This document shows positions 23,701-33,625 of a DNA stretch of 64,000 nt, one piece after another. Below the pieces are notes generated by a model, which saw nothing but the letters and a program-made list of their open reading frames with translations, did no database searches and was not told where the DNA came from. The position numbers and the translations under genes are program-made. Source of the stretch: Rapana venosa (lineage: Eukaryota; Mollusca; Gastropoda; Neogastropoda; Muricidae); NCBI GenBank assembly GCA_028751875.1, contig CM054140.1, positions 27,533,431-27,597,430 of the forward strand, written 5' to 3'. Within the stretch, counting starts at the first letter, position 1; the number at the start of each line of letters is the position of its first letter.

Positions 23701-24556
23701 AGGGGGGGCTGCCTCATCTACTGAGGCGTTCCCCGTCCTGCTGTCCCCACCCCGCTCATCCCAATCTCCCTGCCACATCCATACCCATATTCGTTATGTC
23801 TCATCCTCAGGGTTGGAAGTCCACAGGGAGCCCATCACTATCAGGCTGCCATGGGGCCACCAGCCATTGGGGCCCTGCAATGCTGCTGGGTCACTTTGGT
23901 AGTGTTCAGTGGTGCCTGTTCTGAGCTAACATACGCAGGATACCACCTACTAAGCCCCCTACTAACGACAGTATTAGCTTGGTCGTGGAGCCAGACTGAG
24001 TGAGTTGCCCACCCGAGGTGGCAACCACCACAATGTCCCTCCAATGCCCGTCCCCCACGAACCTCCAACCCCAAAGGCTTTGACCCAAACTCACCACAGG
24101 CACAGAAGTGTATGGGCAAACTGAATCTGAAGACACCATGAGACCAGAGCAATAGGAACCACCTAATGAGAGGCTTTTTAAAGAAAATTGTATGATGATC
24201 AATGACAATGAGGAGGACGTAAAGATGCTGCTGTGGAAGTGCATATGCTTTGAGACTACTTGACAGGGTTGTACTCTACGCTTACTATCATAATATATCC
24301 CGTGTCAACCGGGCCGAGAGATACAGACACCTGCAGTGTTGGTCAGGTAATTTGAGCAACACTCTCAAACTCGCATCCGTTAAGTGGATGAAGCTCGACT
24401 GTGTGGTCCCAGTCTTCCCACTGAGCCCACAGCACACTCACTCTGGGTAGGAGACGGCCAGAGTCCGAAAAATCCCTATGACTCTTATGGGAATCGAACC
24501 CGCGACCTTCCAGTCCGTAACCCAAGGCGAACCTCTGCGCCATGGCGGCTGGTCTG
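23701..24556 (-). mobile_element. SINE-B, inverted partner of the 22.4 kb copy
   Basis: Read on the minus strand it starts CAGCCGCCATGGCGCAG and follows the 22,410 copy closely to the GAGGCAGC end. A ten-base repeat with one difference, TAACCCTRAA, flanks it (23,691-23,700 and 24,557-24,566). The poly(A) tail is missing. It lies tail-to-tail with the 22,410 copy, about 425 bases apart, forming a long inverted repeat. Confidence 0.82.
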
Positions 24557-24854
24557 TAACCCTGAATATATACCTGCATATGATCAGTTATTAAAACGCA
24601 GCGTGAACTATTGATACACAGACATTACAATATCTGACTATACCTATTCTGAATTATTAAGGAAAAAGAATCTGGGAGTACCAAAACAAATACTGTCGAA
24701 CAGTACTTCATTTCCTTCAAATATTGATTTAAAAAAAACACCCATTCAAATTCTTTTACATCAACAAACGCAATAAACTTCAAACTAGTGATACCAACAC
24801 ATTCACCAGTTCACATACAGATGCAACATGATTATCCTATACACTTCAGTAGCC

Positions 24855-26132
24855 TGGAATTTGTATTAAATCTAATTCAGTTTCTGCAGACCATATGGCA
24901 CACACAAGAAAAGTGACCTATGTCTTCAAGTTCTTGGCCATTGCATTATGAACCTAATAGAATTGTAATTAGTTTACCAAAACATGACTAAACTTTCAAA
25001 TATTTTTCTTTTTCATTCTACTAAACACACGGTTTGACGAAGCCTCAGAGATTCTGCTTCCAACACCTAGTTAATGCTGGACAGTTTCGGATGCTATTCC
25101 ATACACTGTGGGTCTGGTATGACAGAGGAGACAGGTATCGGTCTGCTGATTGTCATCCTGCTCACTCACTCATTCCCCCCTGGGGAGGCCTGGGGCCTGT
25201 CAGTATAAATACCATCCCCACCGTTTGGAAAGTCTGTTCTAGGAATTCCCACTTTACTATCCCTCTCTTCCTTTATTCCTTGTCCCCTTTCTTCTTGTCA
25301 CCTTCTTCTTGGCTATTTTCTGCTTTCTTGGTCCATTGTCCTGCCTTTCTTTCTAGAAAGACTTAAAAGATAACCATTCTCTCCAACGTTGAAGTCAGAT
25401 GCACTGCACCTGACTTGTCAGGCGCTTAGCGCATTTTCGTTCATATGACAAACATAATAGCAGCTGTTTGAGTCATAGCTGTCAGTTTTTTCCCACTTTC
25501 AGCTACTGTCACCTGCTATCCATTCCATGCCAGCCGGTGCTAGTTAGAGCAGAAACTGACCACACTTGGACTTGGTAAAAGGAAGGGGCTAATTCTAGCA
25601 CTGGGCCCTGTACCCTTGACTGAGTTAGGCTGAGTTTGCGTGCTGTGGAGCGTTCGAGGAAGATGGAAGCTCACTCAGTCACTCACTGGCTCAGTCCCCT
25701 GATGGAAACGGTCATCGTGAGGATTGGACGTCTGCAGCAGACTGAGGGAGGAGTCTTCATGCTCATCTGTGCTGTTCGGCAACAGGCTGGTTCTTCATGT
25801 GGAGGTGTGTCCATTCCTGGAGATCATGGCGTCATCCAGATCTTCTGTTGGGACTCTTGACCATGGCCTCCTTGGAGCGTGCCCTGGAAGTCGTCCTGGA
25901 CAGGAGCTGTGCTGGGGCGGGTCACATGTCCACACCAGACCAGCTTGCCTCCGTCATTGTTGCCAGAGAAGTTTCTTGAGGGCCTTCAAAGAACTATGTG
26001 CTGCTTTCTTCTCTTAACTACTGTGTTCATAATGGGTAGGAAATGGCCGCAGCTTTGCTCTGTGTTGTAACATTATATCGAGTTTTTTTGTTGCTTTTCG
26101 TTGTAGTGCCTTGTGGTGTTTTGCTTTGCATT
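24855..26132. repeat. Segment with a colinear degraded copy at 47,545-48,880
   Basis: The order of landmarks is the same in both copies: GATTCTGCTTCCAACACCTA, GGTCTGCTGATTGTC, GGCCTGGGGCCTGTCAGT, TGCCAGCCGG, then the RTE-like coding end. It includes about 800 bases outside the RTE element, so a segmental copy is more likely than two LINE insertions. It ends at the scaffold gap. Confidence 0.8.
25670..26040 (-). mobile_element. RTE-like LINE ORF2 C-terminus, decayed
   Basis: Frames on the minus strand give LVWCGHVTRP, DDFQGTLQGGHGQESQQKIW and a segment like EWTHLHMKNQPVAEQ, which follow the ...WxGHVTRxxxxx..LQGTLEGGRRRGRQ..W pattern at the end of RTE-type ORF2 proteins. A TGAGTGA-type tail lies at about 25,672-25,700, as in the nested fragment at 16.03-16.17 kb. 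Several frameshifts make it non-functional. The 5' side runs toward the gap. Confidence 0.65.
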
Positions 26133-26632
26133 NNNNNNNNNNNNNNNNNNNNNNNNNNNNNNNNNNNNNNNNNNNNNNNNNNNNNNNNNNNNNNNNNNNN
26201 NNNNNNNNNNNNNNNNNNNNNNNNNNNNNNNNNNNNNNNNNNNNNNNNNNNNNNNNNNNNNNNNNNNNNNNNNNNNNNNNNNNNNNNNNNNNNNNNNNNN
26301 NNNNNNNNNNNNNNNNNNNNNNNNNNNNNNNNNNNNNNNNNNNNNNNNNNNNNNNNNNNNNNNNNNNNNNNNNNNNNNNNNNNNNNNNNNNNNNNNNNNN
26401 NNNNNNNNNNNNNNNNNNNNNNNNNNNNNNNNNNNNNNNNNNNNNNNNNNNNNNNNNNNNNNNNNNNNNNNNNNNNNNNNNNNNNNNNNNNNNNNNNNNN
26501 NNNNNNNNNNNNNNNNNNNNNNNNNNNNNNNNNNNNNNNNNNNNNNNNNNNNNNNNNNNNNNNNNNNNNNNNNNNNNNNNNNNNNNNNNNNNNNNNNNNN
26601 NNNNNNNNNNNNNNNNNNNNNNNNNNNNNNNN
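26133..26632. other. Scaffold gap of exactly 500 N
   Basis: Exactly 500 N, the usual placeholder for a gap of unknown size. Reading frames drawn across it are meaningless. The left flank is the RTE-like segment, the right flank is inside the Maverick polymerase gene, so an element boundary probably lies in the gap. Confidence 0.97.
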
Positions 26633-26661
26633 TGTACACTGGAAGATGTCAATAGTGTGCA

Positions 26662-29360
26662 TTAAGACCACTTAGGATCTCAAAAAGGTCTCCCACAATA
26701 GGTAATCCTGATAAGAACCATGTAGACCTCTTGCTAGTGAGTAATGAAACCAGTTATCATTATACACTCATTAGAACAATGAGTAGACTTATTGCACAGA
26801 CAACAAAACATCAGCACAAACAAGAGTTTTGCAGACGATGCTTGGTTCGTTTACCATCTTTACAGGCAGCAGACAAACACAGAAAACATTGTAAGAGTGA
26901 GACCGAAGCAATCACTGAACTTGTAACACCAAAGCCAGGAAGCAAGGTTACTTCAAGAATATAAAAAAGCTACAAAAGAGTCCATATGTAGTGTATGCTG
27001 ACTTTGAGTCTATCATTGTGCCATACCAAGGACCAGCACCGGAACAAATGCCTAAAACAGTCTTACTCAGTAATCATCAAGTCTGTTCCTTTGCTTATGT
27101 TGTTGTTAGATCGGATGGTGCACACTCAGAGCCAGTTTTGTATAGAGGACCAGACGCGGCTAAGCTTTTTCTTGAACACATGAAAGCGAATCATAACCAC
27201 TACTCTCAACAGCTAAACCTACAAGAGATCATTATGACTGATGAAGACCAGGAACAGTATGCTTCTGCCACACATTGCTGGATTTGTGGTAATTTATTAA
27301 CACCCAGGTGGCAGACAATCACACAGTCAGAGATCATGACCACATCAGTGGTAAGTTTCGTGGAGCAGCACATAGTAAGTGTAATCTACAACTAAAAGTA
27401 GATCCCAAAACATGGAAGCTGCCAGTCTTCTTCCACAATCTAAGAGGTTACGACTCACACCTAATTATGCAGGCAGTAACTGATGAGTATAAGGCTTACT
27501 GCATTGCTCAGTCATCAGAGAAGTACCTGACTTTTACACTAAATAGCTGTCCTTCTTTGATTCTGCACAACATCTGATGGGATCTCTAGAGTCCTTGTCT
27601 TCATCACTGAGTACTTGCTCAATTACAGAAAAATACTTCGACACAAAGCTCGTGCGAAAAGGCGTCTATCCTTATGAGTACATGGACTCATGGGAAAGCT
27701 TTGATGAAGAAGAGCTGCCTCCAAAAGAAGCATTCTTCAGCAGACTGACGGGTAAAGGAATCAGTGATGATGACTATCAGCATGCTCAGTGGGCATGGCA
27801 AAAGATGCAGTGTCGGACGATGGGCGATTACCATGATCAGTATCTACTTGCTGATGCATGTTTGCTTGCTGATGTCTTTGAGAACTACAGAAAGACTGGC
27901 ATGAAACATTATGGACTAGACCCATCACACTATATTACAGCACCGGGAATGTCTTGGGATGCTTTCTTGAAGTTTACTGGGGTGCAGATTGATTTGTTGT
28001 CTGACCTGCCAATGCTCCAAATGATTGAGGATGGTCTGCGTGGTGGCATCAGTATGGCATCGCACAATTACTGTAAGGCCAACAACAAATATTTAGAAGA
28101 CTATGATCCTAGCAAAGCTTCTAACTACATCATGTACTTGGACGCAAACAATCTGTATGGATGGGCGATGTGTCAGTCACTACCACTAAGAAACTTTCAG
28201 TTGTTTAATGGTCCTTTTGCTGTTGATGAGACTCTAAAAGCGTTGTCACAAATGTCGCCTGATCAAGCACTAGGTTGGATCTTAGAAGTAGATTTAGTCT
28301 ATCCCCATGAACTACATGATGCGCACAATGACTACCCAATGGCTGCAGAAAGGCTCAAAACATCTCCAAAAGAACCACCAAAGCTTGTACCAAACTTAAA
28401 TGACAAGAGCAAGTATGTTTGTCACTACAGACTGCTACAGTTCTACCTAAGGCATGGGTTAATTCTTACTGCTGTTCATCGTATCATTGTGTTTGACCAA
28501 GAGCAATTCATGAAACCATACATCATGAAGAACACTGATCTGAGAACGAAGGCAACCGATGCATCAGAAAAGGATTACTTCAAGCTCATGAACAACAGCT
28601 GCTTTGGTAAAACAATGGAGAACCCACACAAAAGAAAAGATGTTAGATTAGTCACAAAAGAAAACGAAGCCATAAAGCTAACATCAAAGCCAAGCTATCA
28701 AGACTACAGGCAATTCCATGACAGTCTGTATGGCATCATGATGAAGAAGTTGCAGGTTAAACTAGACAAACCAGTATTCATTGGGTTTAGTGTGCTGGAG
28801 CTGTCAAAGCTGTTGATGCTGGAGTTCTTGTATGATTACTTCAAGCTAAACATCCTGCTGTAAGGGTCTTGTACACAGACACAGACTCTTTCATCCTAGA
28901 CATACCCACAGAAGATATATACAAAGACCTTGTAGAGGACGTAGCGCTGGGATCAGAGTCATGGTATGACACCAGTGATTATCCAAAAGACAGTCCCTTG
29001 CATTCATCAGTAAACAAAAAAGTTATTGGTAAGATGAAGGATGAGATGAACGGCACTATTATCAAAGAATATGTTGGGCTGAGGGCCAAGATGTATAGCG
29101 TTGCAAGCCAGACAGGTGTTATAAAAAAGGCAAAAGGTGTTGGCAAACAGGTGGTCAAAACAAGCATCAGTCATGATAACTACAAAGAGGCTCTCTTTGA
29201 AGGTAGAGTATTTCATCATGACAACCCAAAGCTCTGCTCAACCCTGCACCAAATCAACACAACTGTGGTTAGAAAAAAGACATTGATTGCGCAGGATACA
29301 AAACGAGTATATTCTTCACCAGAGCACTCATACGCACTTGGACACTGGAGAACAAAGTAA
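26662..29360 (+). pseudogene. Protein-primed family B DNA polymerase (PolB), frameshifted
   Basis: Pieces in three frames align in order to one DNA_pol_B_2-type enzyme, the replicase of Maverick/Polinton and related viruses. The N-terminal part has a Cys/His cluster CRRC...HRKHC (26,836-26,895). Exonuclease motifs follow: YADFES (Exo I, near 27,000), FHNLRGYDSHL (Exo II, near 27,440) and YLLADACLLADVF (Exo III, near 27,845). The polymerase palm has DANNLYG (motif A, 28,141), NNSCFGKT (motif B, near 28,590) and YTDTDS (motif C, 28,872-28,889). Frame breaks lie near 26,655, 26,950, 27,305, 27,560 and 28,840, so the copy is inactive unless these are consensus errors. The largest intact piece is 27,577-28,863. 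The 5' end lies in the gap. Confidence 0.85.
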
Positions 29361-29421
29361 TTAATTAATTATATTTTTTTTACATTTATATACGAGTTAA
29401 AAATTTTGATTGAGACTCACA

Positions 29422-29727
29422 ATGGATTGTTTACTCTTTATCAAATACTATGGTAGTGGTACAATGCCACGTCTCTGCTTTTACAGTGCTGACATTCTAG
29501 ACGACTTTGGCCAGCAAGTAGAAATAAAACTTGATCATGGTACAAAAGAAGAGGTGCTAAATAATATTCTAGGAGTTGTTAGTATGATGAGAGAGTGTCC
29601 AACCCACTTCAGTATTATCAAAGATGTTCCCATAAATTGTAGTAACAAAAAACAGTTAGATGAGACCATACAGTCACTTACTTCTGATGAAATAGTAGCC
29701 TACCTTACTAAAGCGGGACAGTATTAG
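29422..29727 (+). CDS. Unknown 101-residue protein between PolB and integrase
   Basis: An intact frame starting at ATG 29,422, 62 bases after the PolB stop, and ending seven bases before the converging integrase stop. The product begins MDCLLFIKYYGSG, is soluble-looking, mixed alpha/beta in composition, with no signal peptide or membrane segment, and ends DEIVAYLTKAGQY. I do not recognise the family. That it stays open when both neighbours are frameshifted, and is packed tightly between them, suggests it is a real element gene. A chance ORF is possible, since the region is short. Confidence 0.5.
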   Translation: MDCLLFIKYYGSGTMPRLCFYSADILDDFGQQVEIKLDHGTKEEVLNNILGVVSMMRECPTHFSIIKDVPINCSNKKQLDETIQSLTSDEIVAYLTKAGQY

Positions 29728-29733
29728 GTGGCA

Positions 29734-30746
29734 CTAGCTGCAGTTCCTCTCTAACAAAAGCCGCTGTGGTGCAGGTAATGACAAATAATAAATAGGAGGA
29801 TCCATCTCCACAACTTTTTTTATTTCATAAGTGTCTATGCTCCAGATGGGATCTGTTGCTCGTTTGTGACTGTCGCTGGCTTCAGCTTCTCCAGGAGCAT
29901 ACAGATATCTCAGTTTCTTCCCAAAGGGTATTAGTGGTTGCTTAGAAGGTGTTGTTTGGATGTGCTGCTGTATTGTTTTGTGTTTGATGGCGTCCACAGG
30001 TTTTAACCCTGTGGCTTTAGTTATCTCAGAGTTCATTGCTCTCAAAACTGCAGGCAGTCTTCTTACCCACTCTGTATTTCGTGTGCCTGGGATCATGATT
30101 TCTTGGTGGTACTGATATGCAAACAGTCTTTCTGCTAACAGCTTGTTAAAACTTTCAACCAGTGCTTGAGATCTGTGGTTGCCTGGTATACCTCTTTTTA
30201 TTGCTACTCCATGCTTTAGTAACAGCTGATTAAATGCTCCTTTAAACTCTTTACCATCATCGCACTGAATAAGTCTGGGATATTTTAATGGCCCGCTATA
30301 GATTTCTGCAAAGCAACTGCAGTTGCGGTGGCACTCTTTTCAGTAAGGGGCTCTGCATCTTTATACCTAGAAGCTACGTCCACTACAGTAAGAGCATACT
30401 TATACCTCTTTCTTCTGATTGTGTCATGGGGTAAGTATAAAAGGTCTATTTGGTGAGTATCATTTGGCTTCATGTTGATGAAGGAGGGTCTATTAATGCG
30501 CCTTGGTGAAGGTAAATAGATCTGCCATATTGCTTGTTTAGACAGCCACTTCTTTGCTACTTCGGAACTTACTCCTGCTGCAATGCTCAGTTTATTAATA
30601 GCTGCCTGTCCTTTCCAGTACCTTTTTGGTGTGTAGTAGATCTTAGAGAGTTTGGCATCCATTGTTCTAATATAATACATAAAAAATTGCCTGTTGGTTA
30701 ACCAACCTTCTGTGCTAAGAAATATACTATTGTCATGCCCACACAA
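29734..30746 (-). pseudogene. Maverick retrovirus-like integrase, one frameshift
   Basis: Two minus-strand frames meet near 30,295. The N-terminal frame (30,746-30,285) has the helical region YWKGQAAINKLSIAAG, KQAIWQIYLP and the start of the rve core with HQIDLLYLP (first catalytic Asp, near 30,445) and ALTVVDVASRYKDAEPL. The second frame carries IQCDDGKEF (second Asp, 30,259-30,261) and QALVESFNKLL (Glu, about 30,155), about 35 residues apart as in the DD35E integrases. The end has NTEWVRRLPAVLRAMN and a basic C-terminal region with a YLYAPGE-like, possibly chromodomain-like, segment. The enzyme inserts element DNA into the host genome; the frameshift disables this copy. Confidence 0.85.
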
Positions 30747-30749
30747 TGA

Positions 30750-31090
30750 ATGGCAATCTCAATCTTTTTGGGCTTCGGATGACGCTGTGGTTTAGTAAGA
30801 AAAAGGTATTGTTTACCTGTAAAATGTAGTACTCTTTTATGCCGTGTCAATATCGTTAAAATGTTTTTGTTTTGGCATTCCTTGTTCACGAAGAATAAAG
30901 TCTTAACTGAGCAGATTCTTTGTCATTTCGTATTCTGGCCTGTGACTTGTTGAGTTGTTCTATTGCTTTATCGTGTCTCTTCTTTCCTGTCTGTATGACA
31001 GTTTAGACTAGAAAAGAAATAGTTGCTACTGTGAAGCTAGTGCGTTAAATACAGCACACAACCATCAAACACTAAAGAAGCCATTTTTAT
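30750..31090 (-). other. Integrase upstream region; possible coiled-coil remnant
   Basis: No intact gene. A minus-strand frame near 30,910-31,010 gives TGKKRHDKAIEQLNKSQARI, charged and helical, but it is short with stops on both sides. It may be an eroded small Maverick gene or chance. Confidence 0.3.
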
Positions 31091-31377
31091 TTTATGGACT
31101 TATATTTTCTGGAATGATTCCCTGCTTACAAGAAGTCTTTTGAAGCAATGGATGCTGTTATCAAACTGCAACTGGCGCTGTCCTCAAAAGTCTAGTTTTC
31201 CTAGATCAGCAGGCTTCAATTTCAGAAGGGCTCTTTCCTTAAATAGTATAGCCACCGCTAAGACCAACAATAACTGATGCGTGGTAGAACAATTTATCTG
31301 CTGTCTTTTCTGTTTCTATTATTTCTACTTTAGATGTATAAATTAATTATTTTTTATAACTATATTAATAAATTTTA

Positions 31378-31635
31378 ATGGGTAGCTGTCAGGCTGTTTG
31401 CTGTGCAATGGTCTGGGGTTGTGGGTTTGGATTTATGTTTACTTGTTGCGGTTCTTGCTTGTTGTGTGCCTTGTTGTCCATACTCTATAAGCTGTTAAAC
31501 CGAATTGCCAATAAAGTTATTCCGATAACAAGTAAGACTGGATATTTTTTTTTTTGGTGGTGTGTCTTTTTCGTTGTATCTATAGGCTCTGTTTTTCTTA
31601 TGTTTCTCCCGAATAAGTTCTTTTGCTTTGCTTGA
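31378..31635 (+). CDS. Small Cys-rich hydrophobic ORF, unknown
   Basis: An 85-residue frame beginning MGSCQAVCC, with seven Cys in the first 30 residues, a first hydrophobic stretch (about residues 10-40), a short polar loop with KVIPITSKTG and a second hydrophobic stretch (about 55-80). MGSC resembles an N-myristoylation/palmitoylation start. It lies outside the integrase gene, where Mavericks may carry small genes. No family is recognised and composition in this AT-rich region could produce it by chance. Confidence 0.3.
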   Translation: MGSCQAVCCAMVWGCGFGFMFTCCGSCLLCALLSILYKLLNRIANKVIPITSKTGYFFFWWCVFFVVSIGSVFLMFLPNKFFCFA

Positions 31636-31639
31636 TTAC

Positions 31640-32300
31640 AAGTTTGTTTTTGTCGATTACATTCGGACAACCTCTTGCCAGCTTCAACCCTCCAGGGTTC
31701 TTACCATCTTATGACAGTTGTGATTGTGGAAGGGTCTGCTGCCATTCTGCTGCGTCACATTCTCATTGTGCTTCTGTTGGTTCACCACTGTGTTCTGTTC
31801 TTCCATCATTCTCTATGTGGTTAAATTTATTATATTTAAAAGTTATCATACAGCCAACTACGGGTGCTAACAGGTGCCAAAACGATATACATCTCACAGC
31901 CAAGTTGTCTCCAGCGACTAGACCAAAACAGGTCTTGTTCCAGGTCATATGCTAGTCGGCTTCTGGTCCACATTAAAGAACCCTACTTGTCTTAGCGTTT
32001 ATGCCAATTAAAGTTTGACCTAGGCTTTAACCATTTTTGCTTCAAGAAGAGATTCATACCTAGTATAATACTTTATAATGTCTTGATTGGTGGTAAATCT
32101 GTACCTAGTTCAAAATGTTAGTTGTGTTCCTAAGTAATGCGTATGTTTTACACAAGCAGCAAGAGAGCTACAAACTTCTCTTATCCAGCAGATGTTCTCA
32201 TCAGTTATTTCTCTTGATAGATACAGTAGATGTCATCTGCAAAACCTCGTCGCATCATAATGTTCTATTTTTTCAATTATATTTTATATTAAACAATTAT
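31640..32300. other. No recognisable feature
   Basis: AT-rich sequence between the small ORF and the tandem repeat block. No conserved protein segment or repeat of the window is seen. Confidence 0.4.
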
Positions 32301-32304
32301 TGAA

Positions 32305-32490
32305 TAAGTTCTTATCAGGTTCTTTGTAGGTTCTTGTTAGTTCTTATTAGGTTCTTTGTTTTAGTTCTTGTTTTTAGTTATTGTTAGGTTTTTGTAAGGT
32401 TCTTGTTAGGCTATTGTCAGGTACTAGGTTCGTAAATAGTATTTGTGAAGTTCTTAATATAGGTATTTTGTTAAGTTCTTGTCAGGTTCC
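32305..32490. repeat. Degenerate ~11-bp tandem repeat (AGGTTCTTGTT)n
   Basis: About 15 imperfect units of AGGTTCTTGTT with variants such as AGTTCTTATT. It lies near the presumed right end of the Maverick element. Confidence 0.75.
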
Positions 32491-32550
32491 ATAAGGTAAT
32501 TTATGTTTTACCATAACAAAAAGATAGTATCATTTCATTTTTTGTGGTGA

Positions 32551-32700
32551 GATAGGGTAAGGCGACTCAAGGTAAATGCTTTGCTTTTCATATAAAACTA
32601 TGCAACTATTGGGGTCCGATGAGGTGAAGCGAATCGGACCAAAAGTTTATGATTTTATATGAAATGGTGTAGTGAGCTTGAGTGGGCCTTTACCCTATCT
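32551..32700. repeat. Foldback: imperfect ~50-bp arms with inner 8-bp stem
   Basis: The left arm (32,551-32,602, starting GATAGGGTAAGG) and right arm (32,650-32,700, ending TTTACCCTATC) are imperfect inverted repeats; both include the segment TTCATATAAAA. Between them GGTCCGAT (32,613-32,620) and ATCGGACC (32,633-32,640) form a second perfect stem. It could be a MITE-like foldback element or part of a Maverick terminus. Confidence 0.65.
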
Positions 32701-32704
32701 ATTC

Positions 32705-33280
32705 TCTTGATTAAGCAAAACAAAACAAAACTCAACGTGGGGACATCATTTGACTAAGGGCCCCCTTCAGACGACAATGAATCGTTTGTCACAAGCAAAT
32801 GCATTTTATTTCAGAGGGTAAAGATTAAATTACAAGTCTTTTACATCCAGCCCTCAAAAAGAAAAGAAAATGTCTGAAAAAAATTAACATAAGCATATGA
32901 CAATTGATTACACCACATCGTACCAACAAGAGCACCTGGGAGAGAGAGATATGAGATGACGATTGAGAAGAGAGAGAGAGAGAGATAGGAGGCGGAATGA
33001 GAGAGAGAGAGACAGGACGACAGACAAGACAGATGACAGATAGACAGACACAGACAACAGACAGACTGACAAAAGACACTCAGAGACAGAGACAGAGACA
33101 TCAAGACAGAGAGAGGACTAGAAGTAAGGAAACTGGATATAAATGTTGTGTATTAATACATCTTTGGAAGGAGGTTACAATCTCACTGTTCATCAAAAGA
33201 TCATAAATACATTGTTTTTATTTTTTTTTCAGATTAGTTTCTTTTTAGTTGTGAGGGAACCTATCCCACAGCTATCCACC
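32705..33280. other. No gene; (GA)n/(GACA)n repeat at about 32,940-33,120
   Basis: The stretch has GA runs at about 32,941-33,015 and degenerate GACA/CAGA units to about 33,115. The rest is unremarkable. Confidence 0.6.
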
Positions 33281-33282
33281 CA

Positions 33283-33625
33283 GAATGGTGGCAGGATGGT
33301 TAAGACGTTCGCTCTGCAACAAGTTAACCGTAGGTTTGGGTTCGTTTTCCAAGCCTCGCCCTTTCTTCCCAGTTTGACAAAAAAAATCGGAACTGAATGT
33401 TCAAAGTCTTCGTTGAGACTAAAACCCGAATGCCCCGTGTTTGAACGCATGCAGAACATCTTGGGCAAATGTTAAATCCTGTTCGCTGTTTGGAAGAGTA
33501 GGGCCATGTGTGCAGTCGAAAACAGAAGACAAAAATTACAAAACCGCATACACACGGGGATGGAGTTAAAAAAAGAACATGAGTGCTTATTCAAATATCC
33601 TCGATAGAAAAGAATAATTTAATAA
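33283..33625 (+). mobile_element. SINE-A, near full length
   Basis: The tRNA-like head is GGTGGCAGGATGGTTAAGAC with a B-box-like GGTTTGGGTTC. The body has GTCTTCGTTGAGACTAAAAC and GCAGAACATCTTGGGC, and the 3' end GCATACACACGGGGATGG and TATCCTCGATAGAAAAGAAT. Confidence 0.8.

Larger units (their letters stand above)
26633..32700. mobile_element. Maverick/Polinton-type element, partial
   Basis: The combination of a protein-primed family B DNA polymerase (plus strand) and a retrovirus-like integrase (minus strand), tail to tail about 370 bases apart, defines Maverick/Polinton and adintovirus-like elements. Capsid, ATPase and protease genes are not seen; they could lie in the gap or be lost. The right end is uncertain: the tandem block at 32,305 and foldback at 32,551 are candidates for terminal sequence. 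Both main genes carry frameshifts. It is described here only as an old genomic copy. Confidence 0.8.

Noticed and set aside
26014..26675. Long open frames spanning the N gap
   Set aside because: They consist almost entirely of unknown bases and have no meaning.
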